A stretch of DNA of 64,000 bases from UBA2040 sp041674745 (GTDB lineage: Bacteria; Bacteroidota; Bacteroidia; Flavobacteriales_D; Crocinitomicaceae). Within the stretch, counting starts at the first letter, position 1; each line of letters opens with the position of its first letter. The stretch covers positions 89,203 through 153,202 of the forward strand of contig JBAYVD010000007.1 of NCBI GenBank assembly GCA_041674745.1, given 5' to 3'. Below are positions 9,428 through 17,635 of the stretch, piece after piece. A program made the translations under genes and the position numbers. A model generated the notes under the pieces. The model saw only the letters and a program-made list of their open reading frames with translations. It did no database searches and was not told where the DNA came from.

Positions 9428-10439
9428 TCAATTACTACTGGTTTCTTGCGGCGAAAAACAAGCCAAAGTTCAAAAGATTTTTGGTGAAACGCAGGGTACA
9501 ACGTATCAGATAACCCTCGTTGACTGTCCAAATATCATCCAAAAAGAAGCAATTGATGCGCTCCTGCATCAATTTGATTTGTCGCTTTCGGGTTATATTC
9601 CCAATTCAACGGTCAGCGAATTCAACGCCGCACAAACCAAGTTTAGAATTCCAAAAAACGACTTGTACTTTTTGCCATGCTTTGAATTGTCGGCCAAGAT
9701 TTACGAACAAACGGATGGCGCTTTCGATCCAACGGTGTTGCCTTTGATGCGACTTTGGGGATTTTTGAAAGATGTTTCAAGTCTTCCCAGTCAACAAGAA
9801 ATCGATTCTGTAAAACAGTTCATAGGTTTTGAAGATTTCAAATTGTACGATTTTGTCACCGACAAAAAAGGAATTTCCTTGGTGAAGAAAGATCCGCGTG
9901 TCAATTTTGATTTCAATGCCATTGCACAAGGTTATTCAGTGGATGTATTAGCGGAATATCTCACCAAAAAAGGATGCGAAAATTTCTACATCGAAATCGG
10001 GGGTGAAATCTATGTGCAAGGAAAAAATCCAGATGGCGAATCTTGGCATTTGGGGGTTGATAAACCCGTTGCTTCCAACAATGGTTCCGCAGAACGAGTG
10101 ATTTCGGCTGTTATTGCACTAGACAAAGGCGGCATTGCAACGAGCGGAAATTACAGAAAATTCTATGAGAAAGAGGGCAAGATTTATGCCCACACACTCA
10201 ATCCAAAAACAGGCTATCCGGCCGAAAATGAATTGTTGAGTGCGACGGTGATCGCCAAAAATACGGCCATTGCAGATGGTATGGCAACGGCATTTATGGT
10301 CATGGGATTGGAAAAAGCCCAGGAATATTTGATAAGCAAAGACAAAGACGGATTGGAAGTCTTGTTCATCTATTCGGGACCGAAAAATTCCTTGAAATCT
10401 TTCAGTTCAGAAGGCATGAAAAAAAGAATCTCGGAATAA
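9375..10439 (+). CDS. apbE: FAD:protein FMN transferase (ApbE family) lipoprotein
   Basis: Members covalently attach FMN from FAD to a threonine of target proteins such as NqrB/NqrC/RnfG-type subunits on the outer face of the inner membrane. From the ATG at 9375 the product has 354 residues with a lipoprotein signal ending LLLVSC (Cys25). Family motifs include FGETQGTTYQ, DPTVLPLMRLWGF, FNAIAQGYSVD, the glycine-rich YIEIGGEIYVQG, KGGIATSGNYRKF, HTLNPKTGYP and the Mg-binding TAIADGMATAF. Longer in-frame starts (from 9300) lie inside the upstream gene and lack a signal sequence. It overlaps the giant repeat gene by 53 bases, implying coupling. No target flavoprotein gene is nearby. Confidence 0.93.
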   Translation: MNTLGRKKHRIVLWFVISQLLLVSCGEKQAKVQKIFGETQGTTYQITLVDCPNIIQKEAIDALLHQFDLSLSGYIPNSTVSEFNAAQTKFRIPKNDLYFLPCFELSAKIYEQTDGAFDPTVLPLMRLWGFLKDVSSLPSQQEIDSVKQFIGFEDFKLYDFVTDKKGISLVKKDPRVNFDFNAIAQGYSVDVLAEYLTKKGCENFYIEIGGEIYVQGKNPDGESWHLGVDKPVASNNGSAERVISAVIALDKGGIATSGNYRKFYEKEGKIYAHTLNPKTGYPAENELLSATVIAKNTAIADGMATAFMVMGLEKAQEYLISKDKDGLEVLFIYSGPKNSLKSFSSEGMKKRISE

Positions 10440-10562
10440 AGCTCAATTTTCAAGAGTTTCGTATTTTTTTATTTCACTTTTCCTCAAGTGCTTGTTCGCA
10501 AAATATCCTAGTGTCTTGATTATGGGCCCAGAATTACCGCTACTTTCACTAAAAAATCAAAC

Positions 10563-10931
10563 ATGCAAAAAAGATTTCTTCGGTTAATTATAAATGTTGT
10601 CATGTTGATCATCGGATTGATTATCAATGTGCATTATTGGCAAACCGAGCAATTTTCAGATATCAAACAGGTGAGTGTACCCATGATGGGAATGGTGATG
10701 AGTTACATTGCACTTCACTTTTTAAAACGCGTACTTTTTATCGTGATTCATTGGTGGGACTGGTTGTATTATCTGTCGCTCATGAGTATTGCTTTGCCGG
10801 TTTTACTAGCCGATTCCATTACCGAAAATATATTTCACTGGTTGATTGATCTTGGGACCACTTTCTTCGTGATTCCCATCGTCATTGATACCTATTACTT
10901 ATTTCAACAAAGAAAAAAACTAGCCAAATGA
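10563..10931 (+). CDS. Small polytopic membrane protein of unknown function
   Basis: 122 residues with a Lys/Arg-rich N-terminus and about four hydrophobic segments (about 6-25, 38-60, 66-83 and 92-114), ending in a basic tail QQRKKLAK. The aromatic pair HWWDW lies between segments two and three. I do not recognise the family. The stop codon overlaps the ATG of mpl in the sequence ATGA, so the two genes are translationally coupled and expressed together, which weakly suggests a cell-envelope role. Confidence 0.75.
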   Translation: MQKRFLRLIINVVMLIIGLIINVHYWQTEQFSDIKQVSVPMMGMVMSYIALHFLKRVLFIVIHWWDWLYYLSLMSIALPVLLADSITENIFHWLIDLGTTFFVIPIVIDTYYLFQQRKKLAK

Positions 10932-12289
10932 GGGTTCACTTTATCGCCATCGGCGGCAGCGCCATGCACAATTTAGCCATTGCCTTGAAACGAAAAGGTA
11001 TGGAAGTTACCGGTTCTGACGACGAAATTTTCGAACCGTCCAAATCTCGTTTGGCGAAAGACGGTATTTTGCCCGCCCACATGGGCTGGGACGCGAATTT
11101 GATTACTCCCGAATTGGATGCAGTTATTTTAGGTATGCACGCCCGAGCGGACAATCCAGAATTGTTGAAAGCGGAAAGTTTGAATTTGCCCATTTTCTCG
11201 TATCCCGAATATTTGTACGAACAAAGCAAGCATAAAAAACGCTTGGTAATTGGGGGAAGTCACGGGAAAACAACGATTACTTCCATGTTGCTGCATGTGT
11301 TCAAAGAATTGAAAATGAATGTGGATTACATGGTCGGTGCGCAATTGGAAGGCTACGATTGTATGGTGAAAATCACCGAAGAGGCTGAAATTATGGTGTT
11401 GGAAGGCGATGAATATTTAAGTTCACCCATCGATAGACGACCTAAATTCCATTTGTATTACCCCGATGTTGCCTTGATCAGCGGAATAGCGTGGGATCAC
11501 ATCAATGTTTTTCCAACGTGGGACAATTACATCGAACAATTCGATTTGTTTTGCCAGAAAATCGCAGAGAATGGAGTTTTGACCTATGCCAACAACGATC
11601 CAGAAGTAAAGAAATTAGGCGAAAAATTTGCATCCAAAATCACGACGATTCCCTACGATGTGCCAGAATACTCGCTGACAGACGAAGGAACCATCTTACA
11701 ATGGGACGGAGACGCATTTCCGTTGAAAATATTTGGTGCACACAACTTGCAAAATTTGGTTGGAGCGATGCGTTTGGCGGAACAAGTTGGCGTAACACCC
11801 AAACAATTCTTTACAGCCGCTCAAACCTTCACAGGCGCAGGAAAACGCTTGCAGAAAGTCACCGAGAAAGGAAATTTCACTCTTTTCAAGGATTTTGCGC
11901 ATTCACCGAGCAAATTGAAAGCGACGATCAACGCAGTAAAAGAACAATTCTCCGACAGAAGAGTAGTGGCGTGCATGGAATTACACACCTTTTCTTCCTT
12001 GAACAAAGAATTCCTGCCTTTGTACAAAAATACCATGGACAAAGCTGACGCAGCCATTGTTTATTATAGCGATCACGTGGTGGAACACAAGAAATTACCG
12101 GCTTTGGCGAAAGAAGAAGTGGAGAACAATTTCGGAGGCAAAGTGCACGTTTTGAAACAAACCGAAGAGGTTCTGGCTTACATTCGTTCACAAGATTGGA
12201 ACAATGCGGTGCTTTTGATGATGAGCAGCGGCAATTTCGACGGCATCGATTTTGATGCTTTGGGCGAAGAATTGGCTAGCACTTTGTAA
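10928..12289 (+). CDS. mpl: UDP-N-acetylmuramate:L-Ala-gamma-D-Glu-meso-DAP ligase (murein recycling)
   Basis: A Mur ligase that attaches the recycled tripeptide L-Ala-D-Glu-mesoDAP directly to UDP-MurNAc, returning murein fragments to cell-wall synthesis; cytoplasmic. The 453 residues begin with the MurC/Mpl N-terminal motif HFIAIGGSAMHNLA, followed by the ATP-binding loop GGSHGKTTITSM (about 109-120), EGDEYLSS, GIAWDHINVFPTW and the C-terminal KDFAHSPSKLKAT. The motif HFIAIGG(S/I)AM and the EGDEY motif distinguish Mpl from MurC. It overlaps the upstream membrane protein by four bases and lies nine bases before the acetyltransferase-like gene. Confidence 0.95.
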   Translation: MRVHFIAIGGSAMHNLAIALKRKGMEVTGSDDEIFEPSKSRLAKDGILPAHMGWDANLITPELDAVILGMHARADNPELLKAESLNLPIFSYPEYLYEQSKHKKRLVIGGSHGKTTITSMLLHVFKELKMNVDYMVGAQLEGYDCMVKITEEAEIMVLEGDEYLSSPIDRRPKFHLYYPDVALISGIAWDHINVFPTWDNYIEQFDLFCQKIAENGVLTYANNDPEVKKLGEKFASKITTIPYDVPEYSLTDEGTILQWDGDAFPLKIFGAHNLQNLVGAMRLAEQVGVTPKQFFTAAQTFTGAGKRLQKVTEKGNFTLFKDFAHSPSKLKATINAVKEQFSDRRVVACMELHTFSSLNKEFLPLYKNTMDKADAAIVYYSDHVVEHKKLPALAKEEVENNFGGKVHVLKQTEEVLAYIRSQDWNNAVLLMMSSGNFDGIDFDALGEELASTL

Positions 12290-12298
12290 ACGCTTGCC

Positions 12299-12880
12299 AT
12301 GCATTTGATTTCCACGGCCAAAGAAAAACAAAAAGCGCTTCAAATTTTGGTGTACGCGTATTTGGAGGCGGCGAACGTGACGTGGATGTTGAAATCGAAA
12401 AGCAGCGAGAAATTGCACGCCATTTTTTTATTGCTTTTTCACGAAGCACAAGCCAAAGAAGGTGCTTATCTTTCGGAAGACCAAAAAAGTGTGTTGTTTC
12501 TCTATGATCAGCAAATAAAAGCCAATTCGCTGGCACAAGCACTTCGTAAATTGTACGTTTTTCTATTTGTTACGGGAATTTCAAAAGGAATGAAAGCATT
12601 GAAATTTCAGAAAATTGTAGCGGGAATTCGGCCAAAAGAAGGATTGCTGGGCATGGCCTTGGCCACAGCTGAAAAACCCATGACTACCGCCACCGTTTTT
12701 GAATTGAAACATACGGTTGTTCAGATTGCTACAGAAAAAAAACTGCCGATTTATGCCGAAACCACCGTACCGCGATTGAAGAGCTTGTACGAAGCAATTG
12801 GGTTTAAAATGTACCACGAAATGCCACATCCATACGCGCCTTTGACAGTTTGGTTTTTGAAGCGTGAGTTGACCAAATAA
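12299..12880 (+). CDS. GNAT-like N-acetyltransferase family protein (tentative)
   Basis: 193 residues. The C-terminal half has the layout of a GNAT fold: LGMALATAEKP, then an alpha helix ELKHTVVQIATEKKLPIYAETTVPRLKSLYEAIGFKMY, where AETT...LYEAIGFKMY resembles the GNAT B motif (neighbouring-residue, then Y..GF). The usual acetyl-CoA pyrophosphate loop (R/Q-x-x-G-x-G/A) is not clear, so activity is uncertain. The N-terminal half is helical. It starts nine bases after mpl on the same strand and is probably the last gene of that operon. Confidence 0.6.
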   Translation: MHLISTAKEKQKALQILVYAYLEAANVTWMLKSKSSEKLHAIFLLLFHEAQAKEGAYLSEDQKSVLFLYDQQIKANSLAQALRKLYVFLFVTGISKGMKALKFQKIVAGIRPKEGLLGMALATAEKPMTTATVFELKHTVVQIATEKKLPIYAETTVPRLKSLYEAIGFKMYHEMPHPYAPLTVWFLKRELTK

Positions 12881-12968
12881 AGCAGGAAACGGTAAGTTAA
12901 TGTAACCTTGATCTACAGTCTCTCGTTTAATTTTCTTACTTTTAAGAAATTTGCAAAAATTACTATTT

Positions 12969-15071
12969 ATGAAAAAACTATTTCTTTTGTTTGTTCTCCC
13001 CATGTCATTGGGAATAAACGCTCAAGTCCTATTTTCGGAAGATTTTGACGGCATTCCGGGTGCAACCGCTGGTGGCGCAGGAACTTATGCATTTCCAAGT
13101 GGTTGGTTTTTGCGCAATGTAGACAATGCAACACCCAGCGCAAGTGTGAGTTATATAAACGAAGCTTGGGAAAGACGAGAGGATTTTGCGAACAACGTAG
13201 CAGATTCTTGCGCCATGAGTACTTCTTGGTACACCGCAGCTGGAACGTCCAACGATTGGATGTGGACGCCACTGATCGGCGTTTTGCCGGCCAACTGTAT
13301 TTTGAATTGGAATGCTTTGGCGTATGACCCATTGTATCCAGACAGCTACGAAGTGCGCGTGATGACTTCAACGGTTGGACCACCAACGGGCGGAGCAGGT
13401 GCAATTGGCAATCAAATTACAGGTTCTACCGTTTTATTTTCAATAGTAGGAGAAAATAGCACATGGACCAACCGAACGGCTAGTTTGAGTGCCTATGCAG
13501 GGCAATCGATTTACATTGGATTTCGGAATACTGCAAACGACAAATTTATTTTGGTGATTGACGATGTTGTGGTGTCTGCTCTTCCCGGTGTAGATGCGGC
13601 TGTATCGCAAACGACTACGCAAGAATATACCATTACGCCTGTGACACACATGGCAGCAATTGGCACCGAAGGCACCATTGCGAATATTGGCGCTGGTGCG
13701 TTGACGAATGTTGTCTTGAACGTGGATATTTTGGATGCGGGTATGAATTCTGTTTATGCTGCTTCTAGTGCCGCAATGGCTTCTTTGGCGGCTGGTGCTT
13801 CTTCCAATTTCACGGTGCCTGGTTTCGTGCCAACGACAGCTGGAACGTATACCGTTAACTTGACAGCGAGTTTCACGCAAGTCGATAGCAATCCAGTGAA
13901 CGATTTGGCGACGTATCAGGTTGTTGTGAGTGACACAGTCTATGCACGTGATGATGCGACCGTTACGGGTTCGTTGGGTATTGGCGCAGGCAATGGTGGT
14001 CAATTGGGCCAAACGTTTGAATTGTTGCAAGCGGATGAGTTGACGTCTTTGTCTATCTATATCGCTAATACGCAGGGCAATTTAACCGGACAACCCTTGT
14101 CGGGAAGCATTTATGCCACCGATGTAACTGGAACACCAACGACTTTGATAGCCAATACAGCAACCATCACATTGGATGCAACCACTGACACATTTTGGAC
14201 TTTACCCATGGTGAGTGGCGCATTGACCTTGGCGGCTGGAACGTACGTTTGTGTGGTAAACGAAGCTGATTCAACGATGTCGATAGGGACGTCTACCGGC
14301 AATTTCCAGGCAGGAAAAGGCTGGATCAATTGGCCAACGAGTCCTTTTAGTGGTTGGGCTAACCCAGAAGCTTTTGGTTCTCAGTTTGCCGTTACCTTTC
14401 TTTTGCGTGCCAATTTCGGCACTTGTGCACCGACCAACGTGAGTTTAACTGAAACAACGTGTGATGCAAGTTACCTTTCTCCAAGTGGCAATTATATTTG
14501 GTCTGCTACTGGAATCTACAACGATACCGTTTTCGGTGCCAATACGTGCGATACGATTTACACCATTGATTTGACGATTGACGCGGTAGACCTAACTGTT
14601 TCCGATGCGGGTAATGTGATTACTTCAGCACAAGTAGGCGGAACCTACCAATGGATTGATTGTGCAACCGGCGACCCAATTGCGGGAGCAAACCAACAAA
14701 GTTTTACTCCAACTGTGAATGGTAATTATGCTGTGGTAGTAGGTCTCAACAATTGTTTTGATACTTCCAATTGCACAGCGATTACGACCATTGGTTTGAC
14801 AGAAAATGAATTGAACAACCGTTTGGCCGTTTTCCCGAACCCTTCCAATGGAACCTTCCAAGTGACGGTCAACGCAGCCAACGCAACGGATTTGAAAGTA
14901 GAATTGACGGATGCCACCGGAAAAGTGGTGAACACCAGCTACCACAAAGCCAACGGAACGCAAACTACACTTGACATAAACGCTACACGTTTGGAAACGG
15001 GCATGTATCTCTTGAAAGTTACTGCCGACGACCAGCAATGGACGGAACGCGTGATCATTTCACGTAAATAA
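12969..15071 (+). CDS. T9SS-secreted cleaved-adhesin-type protein with type A sorting domain
   Basis: A 700-residue extracellular protein. A signal peptide (MKKLFLLFVLPMSLGINAQ) is followed by a cleaved-adhesin/choice-of-anchor beta-sandwich (about residues 22-200: SEDFDG, WMWTPLI, SIYIGFRN, FILVIDDVVV), a CARDB/Ig-like region (about 210-320), further beta-rich Thr/Ser segments, and a C-terminal T9SS type A sorting domain (LAVFPNPSNGTFQV to the end, closing with ISRK). Such proteins pass through the type IX machinery and are attached to or released from the surface. The ATG at 12969 starts the signal peptide; the TTG at 12951 is rejected. It is followed by a strong terminator. No protease catalytic motif is visible. 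Confidence 0.93.
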   Translation: MKKLFLLFVLPMSLGINAQVLFSEDFDGIPGATAGGAGTYAFPSGWFLRNVDNATPSASVSYINEAWERREDFANNVADSCAMSTSWYTAAGTSNDWMWTPLIGVLPANCILNWNALAYDPLYPDSYEVRVMTSTVGPPTGGAGAIGNQITGSTVLFSIVGENSTWTNRTASLSAYAGQSIYIGFRNTANDKFILVIDDVVVSALPGVDAAVSQTTTQEYTITPVTHMAAIGTEGTIANIGAGALTNVVLNVDILDAGMNSVYAASSAAMASLAAGASSNFTVPGFVPTTAGTYTVNLTASFTQVDSNPVNDLATYQVVVSDTVYARDDATVTGSLGIGAGNGGQLGQTFELLQADELTSLSIYIANTQGNLTGQPLSGSIYATDVTGTPTTLIANTATITLDATTDTFWTLPMVSGALTLAAGTYVCVVNEADSTMSIGTSTGNFQAGKGWINWPTSPFSGWANPEAFGSQFAVTFLLRANFGTCAPTNVSLTETTCDASYLSPSGNYIWSATGIYNDTVFGANTCDTIYTIDLTIDAVDLTVSDAGNVITSAQVGGTYQWIDCATGDPIAGANQQSFTPTVNGNYAVVVGLNNCFDTSNCTAITTIGLTENELNNRLAVFPNPSNGTFQVTVNAANATDLKVELTDATGKVVNTSYHKANGTQTTLDINATRLETGMYLLKVTADDQQWTERVIISRK

Positions 15072-15090
15072 ATTGAACGAATAGTTTTAA

Positions 15091-15120
15091 AAAAGGAGGA
15101 CTTCGGTTCTCCTTTTTTTT
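15091..15120 (+). terminator. Intrinsic terminator with UUCG tetraloop
   Basis: AAAAGGAGGAC pairs with GTTCTCCTTTT around a TTCG loop and runs into eight T residues. This is a near-perfect rho-independent terminator 20 bases after the T9SS adhesin gene. Confidence 0.95.
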
Positions 15121-15173
15121 GTGGATAAGTGTAGGCTGTGGAATCCCACAGGTTCGAATCTTGGATGGGTTTT

Positions 15174-15200
15174 TTGATTAACTTTGGTTAGCTACTTTTG
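15174..15200 (+). promoter_or_regulatory. Promoter for the receiver/kinase-like pair
   Basis: A TTG at 15174-15176 is separated by 16 bases from TACTTTTG at 15193-15200, matching the TAnnTTTG -7 consensus. Transcription would start near 15206, leaving a leader of about 150 bases before the GTG at 15357. Confidence 0.5.
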
Positions 15201-15356
15201 AAAACGGTATAAAACGAAAGGAATATTGTTGTGATATGTGCATGCGAAGTATTTGTATGCGGTTGTTTTCGGATAAAGGAGAGTGGTGAATATACTAAGG
15301 GAATAATCCATATATGTGGATTAGCAAATTGTTAAGTACTATTAAAACTATTTACT

Positions 15357-16001
15357 GTGAAGTTAAAATTTTGGAAAAAAACTAATGAACCACTTAAGGA
15401 GCGAAGTTTAGATCAAATACGTGGTTTATGTAAAATCCTTTTTATTGACGACAAAATATTTCCTGTTGTCGAAATTTTAAAAACCGAAGGTTGGTCAAAA
15501 ACATCTAGAATTAAAGACGTTGATTCATTGGAACAAATGGAGGTAAAAGAAGCTCACATTCTGATTGTTGATATTCAGGGGGTTGGAAAAAAATTGAAAT
15601 TTAAAGATGAAGGTTTAGGTTTGATAATTGCGTTAAAAGAGAAATATCCTAATAAAAAAGTAATTGTTTATAGTGCAGAAGACCAGGGGAAAATTCAGGC
15701 TTTTCATCCCGGAATTGATGCAGCGGATAAAAGATTGAGTAAACATGCTGACCCGTATCAATTTACAGTTGCAGTTGAAGGATATGCTAGAGAAGCATTT
15801 TCCTTAAATGAATGTGTGAAACGAATACAAAATCAACTTTCTTTAGAGTTTGGTTTTAATACTGAATCCGAAAAGATAATTGCAAATATGAATAAACTGT
15901 ACATGAAAAAGGATTACAGTATTGAAAACATATCCAAAGTTTTCAATTTAAACAACGCTGCTTCATTAGCTAATATTATTCAGCTCTTCTTCACCAAATA
16001 G
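15357..16001 (+). CDS. Receiver-domain (response-regulator-like) protein with unrecognised C-terminus
   Basis: 214 residues from a GTG; the only in-frame ATGs lie beyond the receiver core. Residues about 25-140 have a complete receiver signature: acidic pair Asp31-Asp32 (ILFIDDK), phospho-acceptor Asp72 (ILIVDIQ), Ser106 (VIVYSAED) and Lys129 (RLSKHADPYQF). The last 70 residues are helical, and no DNA-binding or enzymatic domain is recognisable. It lies eight bases before a histidine-kinase-like gene and shares its visibly AT-richer composition, unlike both neighbours, which suggests horizontal acquisition as a pair. The probable role is phosphotransfer or switching with that partner; the output is unknown. 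Confidence 0.8.
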   Translation: MKLKFWKKTNEPLKERSLDQIRGLCKILFIDDKIFPVVEILKTEGWSKTSRIKDVDSLEQMEVKEAHILIVDIQGVGKKLKFKDEGLGLIIALKEKYPNKKVIVYSAEDQGKIQAFHPGIDAADKRLSKHADPYQFTVAVEGYAREAFSLNECVKRIQNQLSLEFGFNTESEKIIANMNKLYMKKDYSIENISKVFNLNNAASLANIIQLFFTK

Positions 16002-16009
16002 TATTTCTG

Positions 16010-17038
16010 ATGCAATATTTAATAACAAATAAGCAAGGACAGACCGTTTTAACCAACATTGCAGAAAAGGAAATTCTTGAAGATTTGAAAAAATGCGATT
16101 CGGCTTATGAAAGAGTATATTGTAATGTTCTTAAAGGGTATCGACGACAAGGAAAATTAGACCTTAACCAGCATGAAATGTATGTTTTTACTTTTTCAGA
16201 AATGACAACTAAAATCTTTAAATATCATTTGTCTGGTATCAAGATATTTGGAGAATTAATCGACTCAAATATTTCGGATATAAAAGAAGTTGAAAATCAA
16301 AAAACTAGACGTCTAAAGCACAATTTAATTAATCACAACTCTAACATACTACTTGAATTATATAAACTAGTTCCTCAAGATGTTTTTCGAAATGGTGGTA
16401 ACCACATTGAAACAATTGAAAATCTTTTAAGAAACAACCTGAAAAAAGCAGCATTTACTTATTTGAAAGTTTTAAAGAATTCAAATTTAATGAAGGCAGA
16501 ATTCGAAGTTTATGAAATGTTCAATACTGAAAATCCATATCTTGATTTTACTGATCACCAGATACATAAAGTAATTATTTTAACCTTAAATCCATTTTGG
16601 TTAGATCTTGTCGAAGAAAAGGTAAATATTATAATTCAGTCAACATTTGAGAAAGTCAACATTGATTATAAGTCAGTTTCGGTTGCGTTATCCCACCTAT
16701 TTGATAATGCTGCTAAATATGTTATGCCTCATTCTGATTTAAATATTTGGTTTCAATCTGAAAATGAGATTGTTTCAATCTATTTTGATATGACAAGTCT
16801 TAAAGTTGAAGCTGACGAAGTGGATGACATTTTTAACGAATCTAATTCGGGTAAATGGGCAATCGAGGCTGATTTAGATGGTGATGGAATAGGAATGTTC
16901 TTCATACGTAAGTTGATAAACTTAAACGAAGGTGAGATTAAGTTTCAGAATAATCACGACAACAAAAGCAGTGTAAATTATAATGGATTGCCTTATGAAA
17001 ACAATAGAATAATAATTACGTTTAAAAAAAGCACTTAA
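16010..17038 (+). CDS. Soluble histidine-kinase-like GHKL ATPase without sensor domain
   Basis: 342 residues, no signal peptide or membrane segment. A helical segment RLKHNLINHNSNIL (about 101-114, His104 a candidate phospho-site) resembles an HisKA/DHp H-box. The C-terminal third is an HATPase_c domain with an N-box VALSHLFDNAAKYV (Asn233) and a G-box GDGIGMFFIRKL (291-302). The first 95 residues are of no recognised family. It follows the receiver protein after eight bases, forming a minimal two-component-like pair with no obvious input domain. Composition is AT-rich across both genes. The function and signal are unknown. Confidence 0.8.
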   Translation: MQYLITNKQGQTVLTNIAEKEILEDLKKCDSAYERVYCNVLKGYRRQGKLDLNQHEMYVFTFSEMTTKIFKYHLSGIKIFGELIDSNISDIKEVENQKTRRLKHNLINHNSNILLELYKLVPQDVFRNGGNHIETIENLLRNNLKKAAFTYLKVLKNSNLMKAEFEVYEMFNTENPYLDFTDHQIHKVIILTLNPFWLDLVEEKVNIIIQSTFEKVNIDYKSVSVALSHLFDNAAKYVMPHSDLNIWFQSENEIVSIYFDMTSLKVEADEVDDIFNESNSGKWAIEADLDGDGIGMFFIRKLINLNEGEIKFQNNHDNKSSVNYNGLPYENNRIIITFKKST

Positions 17039-17042
17039 CATT

Positions 17043-17089
17043 ATATATGAAAACAGTGCTGCCCTTCGGGACAGCTCCGTTTCATATAT
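17043..17089. repeat. Long hairpin with UUCG-type loop at right edge of the two-gene insert
   Basis: ATATATGAAA (17043-17052) pairs perfectly with TTTCATATAT (17080-17089). Inside, GCTG pairs with CAGC and CC with GG around a TTCG loop, with a small internal bulge. It starts five bases after the kinase-like gene. It lacks a clean T-run, so it may be a terminator, an mRNA-stabilising hairpin or a mobile palindrome. Confidence 0.75.
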
Positions 17090-17143
17090 TTACCGTTACC
17101 ATTCCTAAACCAAATCACAGAGAAAAATAGAAAAATTTAAACA

Positions 17144-17635
17144 ATGAAAAAACGTACAATTCTCTTCACTCTTCTCCTCCTAAGCACGACCACCTTCGCC
17201 CAAGAGGAGCGGACCACCGAATTGTACAAAGCCATTCATGTCCAAGACAGTTTGCTTTTTCAGGTTGGGTTCAATACCTGCGACATCCAGCAATTTGAAA
17301 ATTTGGTGAGTGAAAATTTTGAATTTTTCCACGACCAATCGGGGATAACGGATTCGAAAGCGGCGTTTATTTTGAGTATCAAAAACGGAATTTGTCAATT
17401 GCCGTACCAAGCAAAAAGAGTTTTGGATGAAAAAACGATGGAAGTGTATCCTTTGGAAAAAGGGGGTGTTTTGTATGGCGTGATCCAAACGGGTATGCAT
17501 CTTTTTTATGCGATAGAGACAGATAAACCGGAAACCCTCACCAGCGTAGCAAAATTTACGCATGTGTGGCTCTTGGAAAAGGGAGAATTCAAATTATCAA
17601 AGGTATTGAGTTATGATCACAACAATGCGTTTTGA
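17144..17635 (+). CDS. Exported NTF2-like (DUF4440-type) protein
   Basis: 163 residues with a signal peptide (MKKRTILFTLLLLSTTTFAQ). The mature part has the alpha+beta cone layout of the NTF2/SnoaL superfamily: an N-terminal helix (TELYKAIHVQDSLLFQVGFNTCDIQQFENLVSENFEFFHDQSG), then strands ending in FTHVWLLEKGEFKLSKVLSYDH, a typical DUF4440 C-terminus. Members bind small hydrophobic ligands or act as periplasmic enzymes; no function can be assigned. A leader motif CCTAAACC lies 32 bases before the start and recurs upstream of two other genes here. Confidence 0.8.
   Translation: MKKRTILFTLLLLSTTTFAQEERTTELYKAIHVQDSLLFQVGFNTCDIQQFENLVSENFEFFHDQSGITDSKAAFILSIKNGICQLPYQAKRVLDEKTMEVYPLEKGGVLYGVIQTGMHLFYAIETDKPETLTSVAKFTHVWLLEKGEFKLSKVLSYDHNNAF

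Larger units (their letters stand above)
15072..15356. other. Intergenic region at the left edge of the AT-rich two-gene insert
   Basis: After the terminator there is no credible gene. The region holds a hairpin TGTGGAATCCCACA (15137-15150), a tRNA T-arm-like sequence (15148-15164), a promoter-like pair (15174-15200) and a leader of about 150 bases with a weak TAATCC/GGATTA hairpin near 15306-15327. Nothing else recognisable was found. Confidence 0.6.

Noticed and set aside
11491..12048. 185-codon plus-strand frame inside mpl
   Set aside because: Overlaps the well-supported mpl gene in another frame; composition is not protein-like.
13440..14030. 196-codon minus-strand frame inside the T9SS adhesin gene
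   Set aside because: Basic, Arg/His-rich shadow of the adhesin coding strand; no start signal or family features.
15072..15356. A complete tRNA gene around the T-arm-like sequence
   Set aside because: No matching acceptor, D-arm or anticodon arm could be placed upstream; only the T-arm-like stretch is visible.
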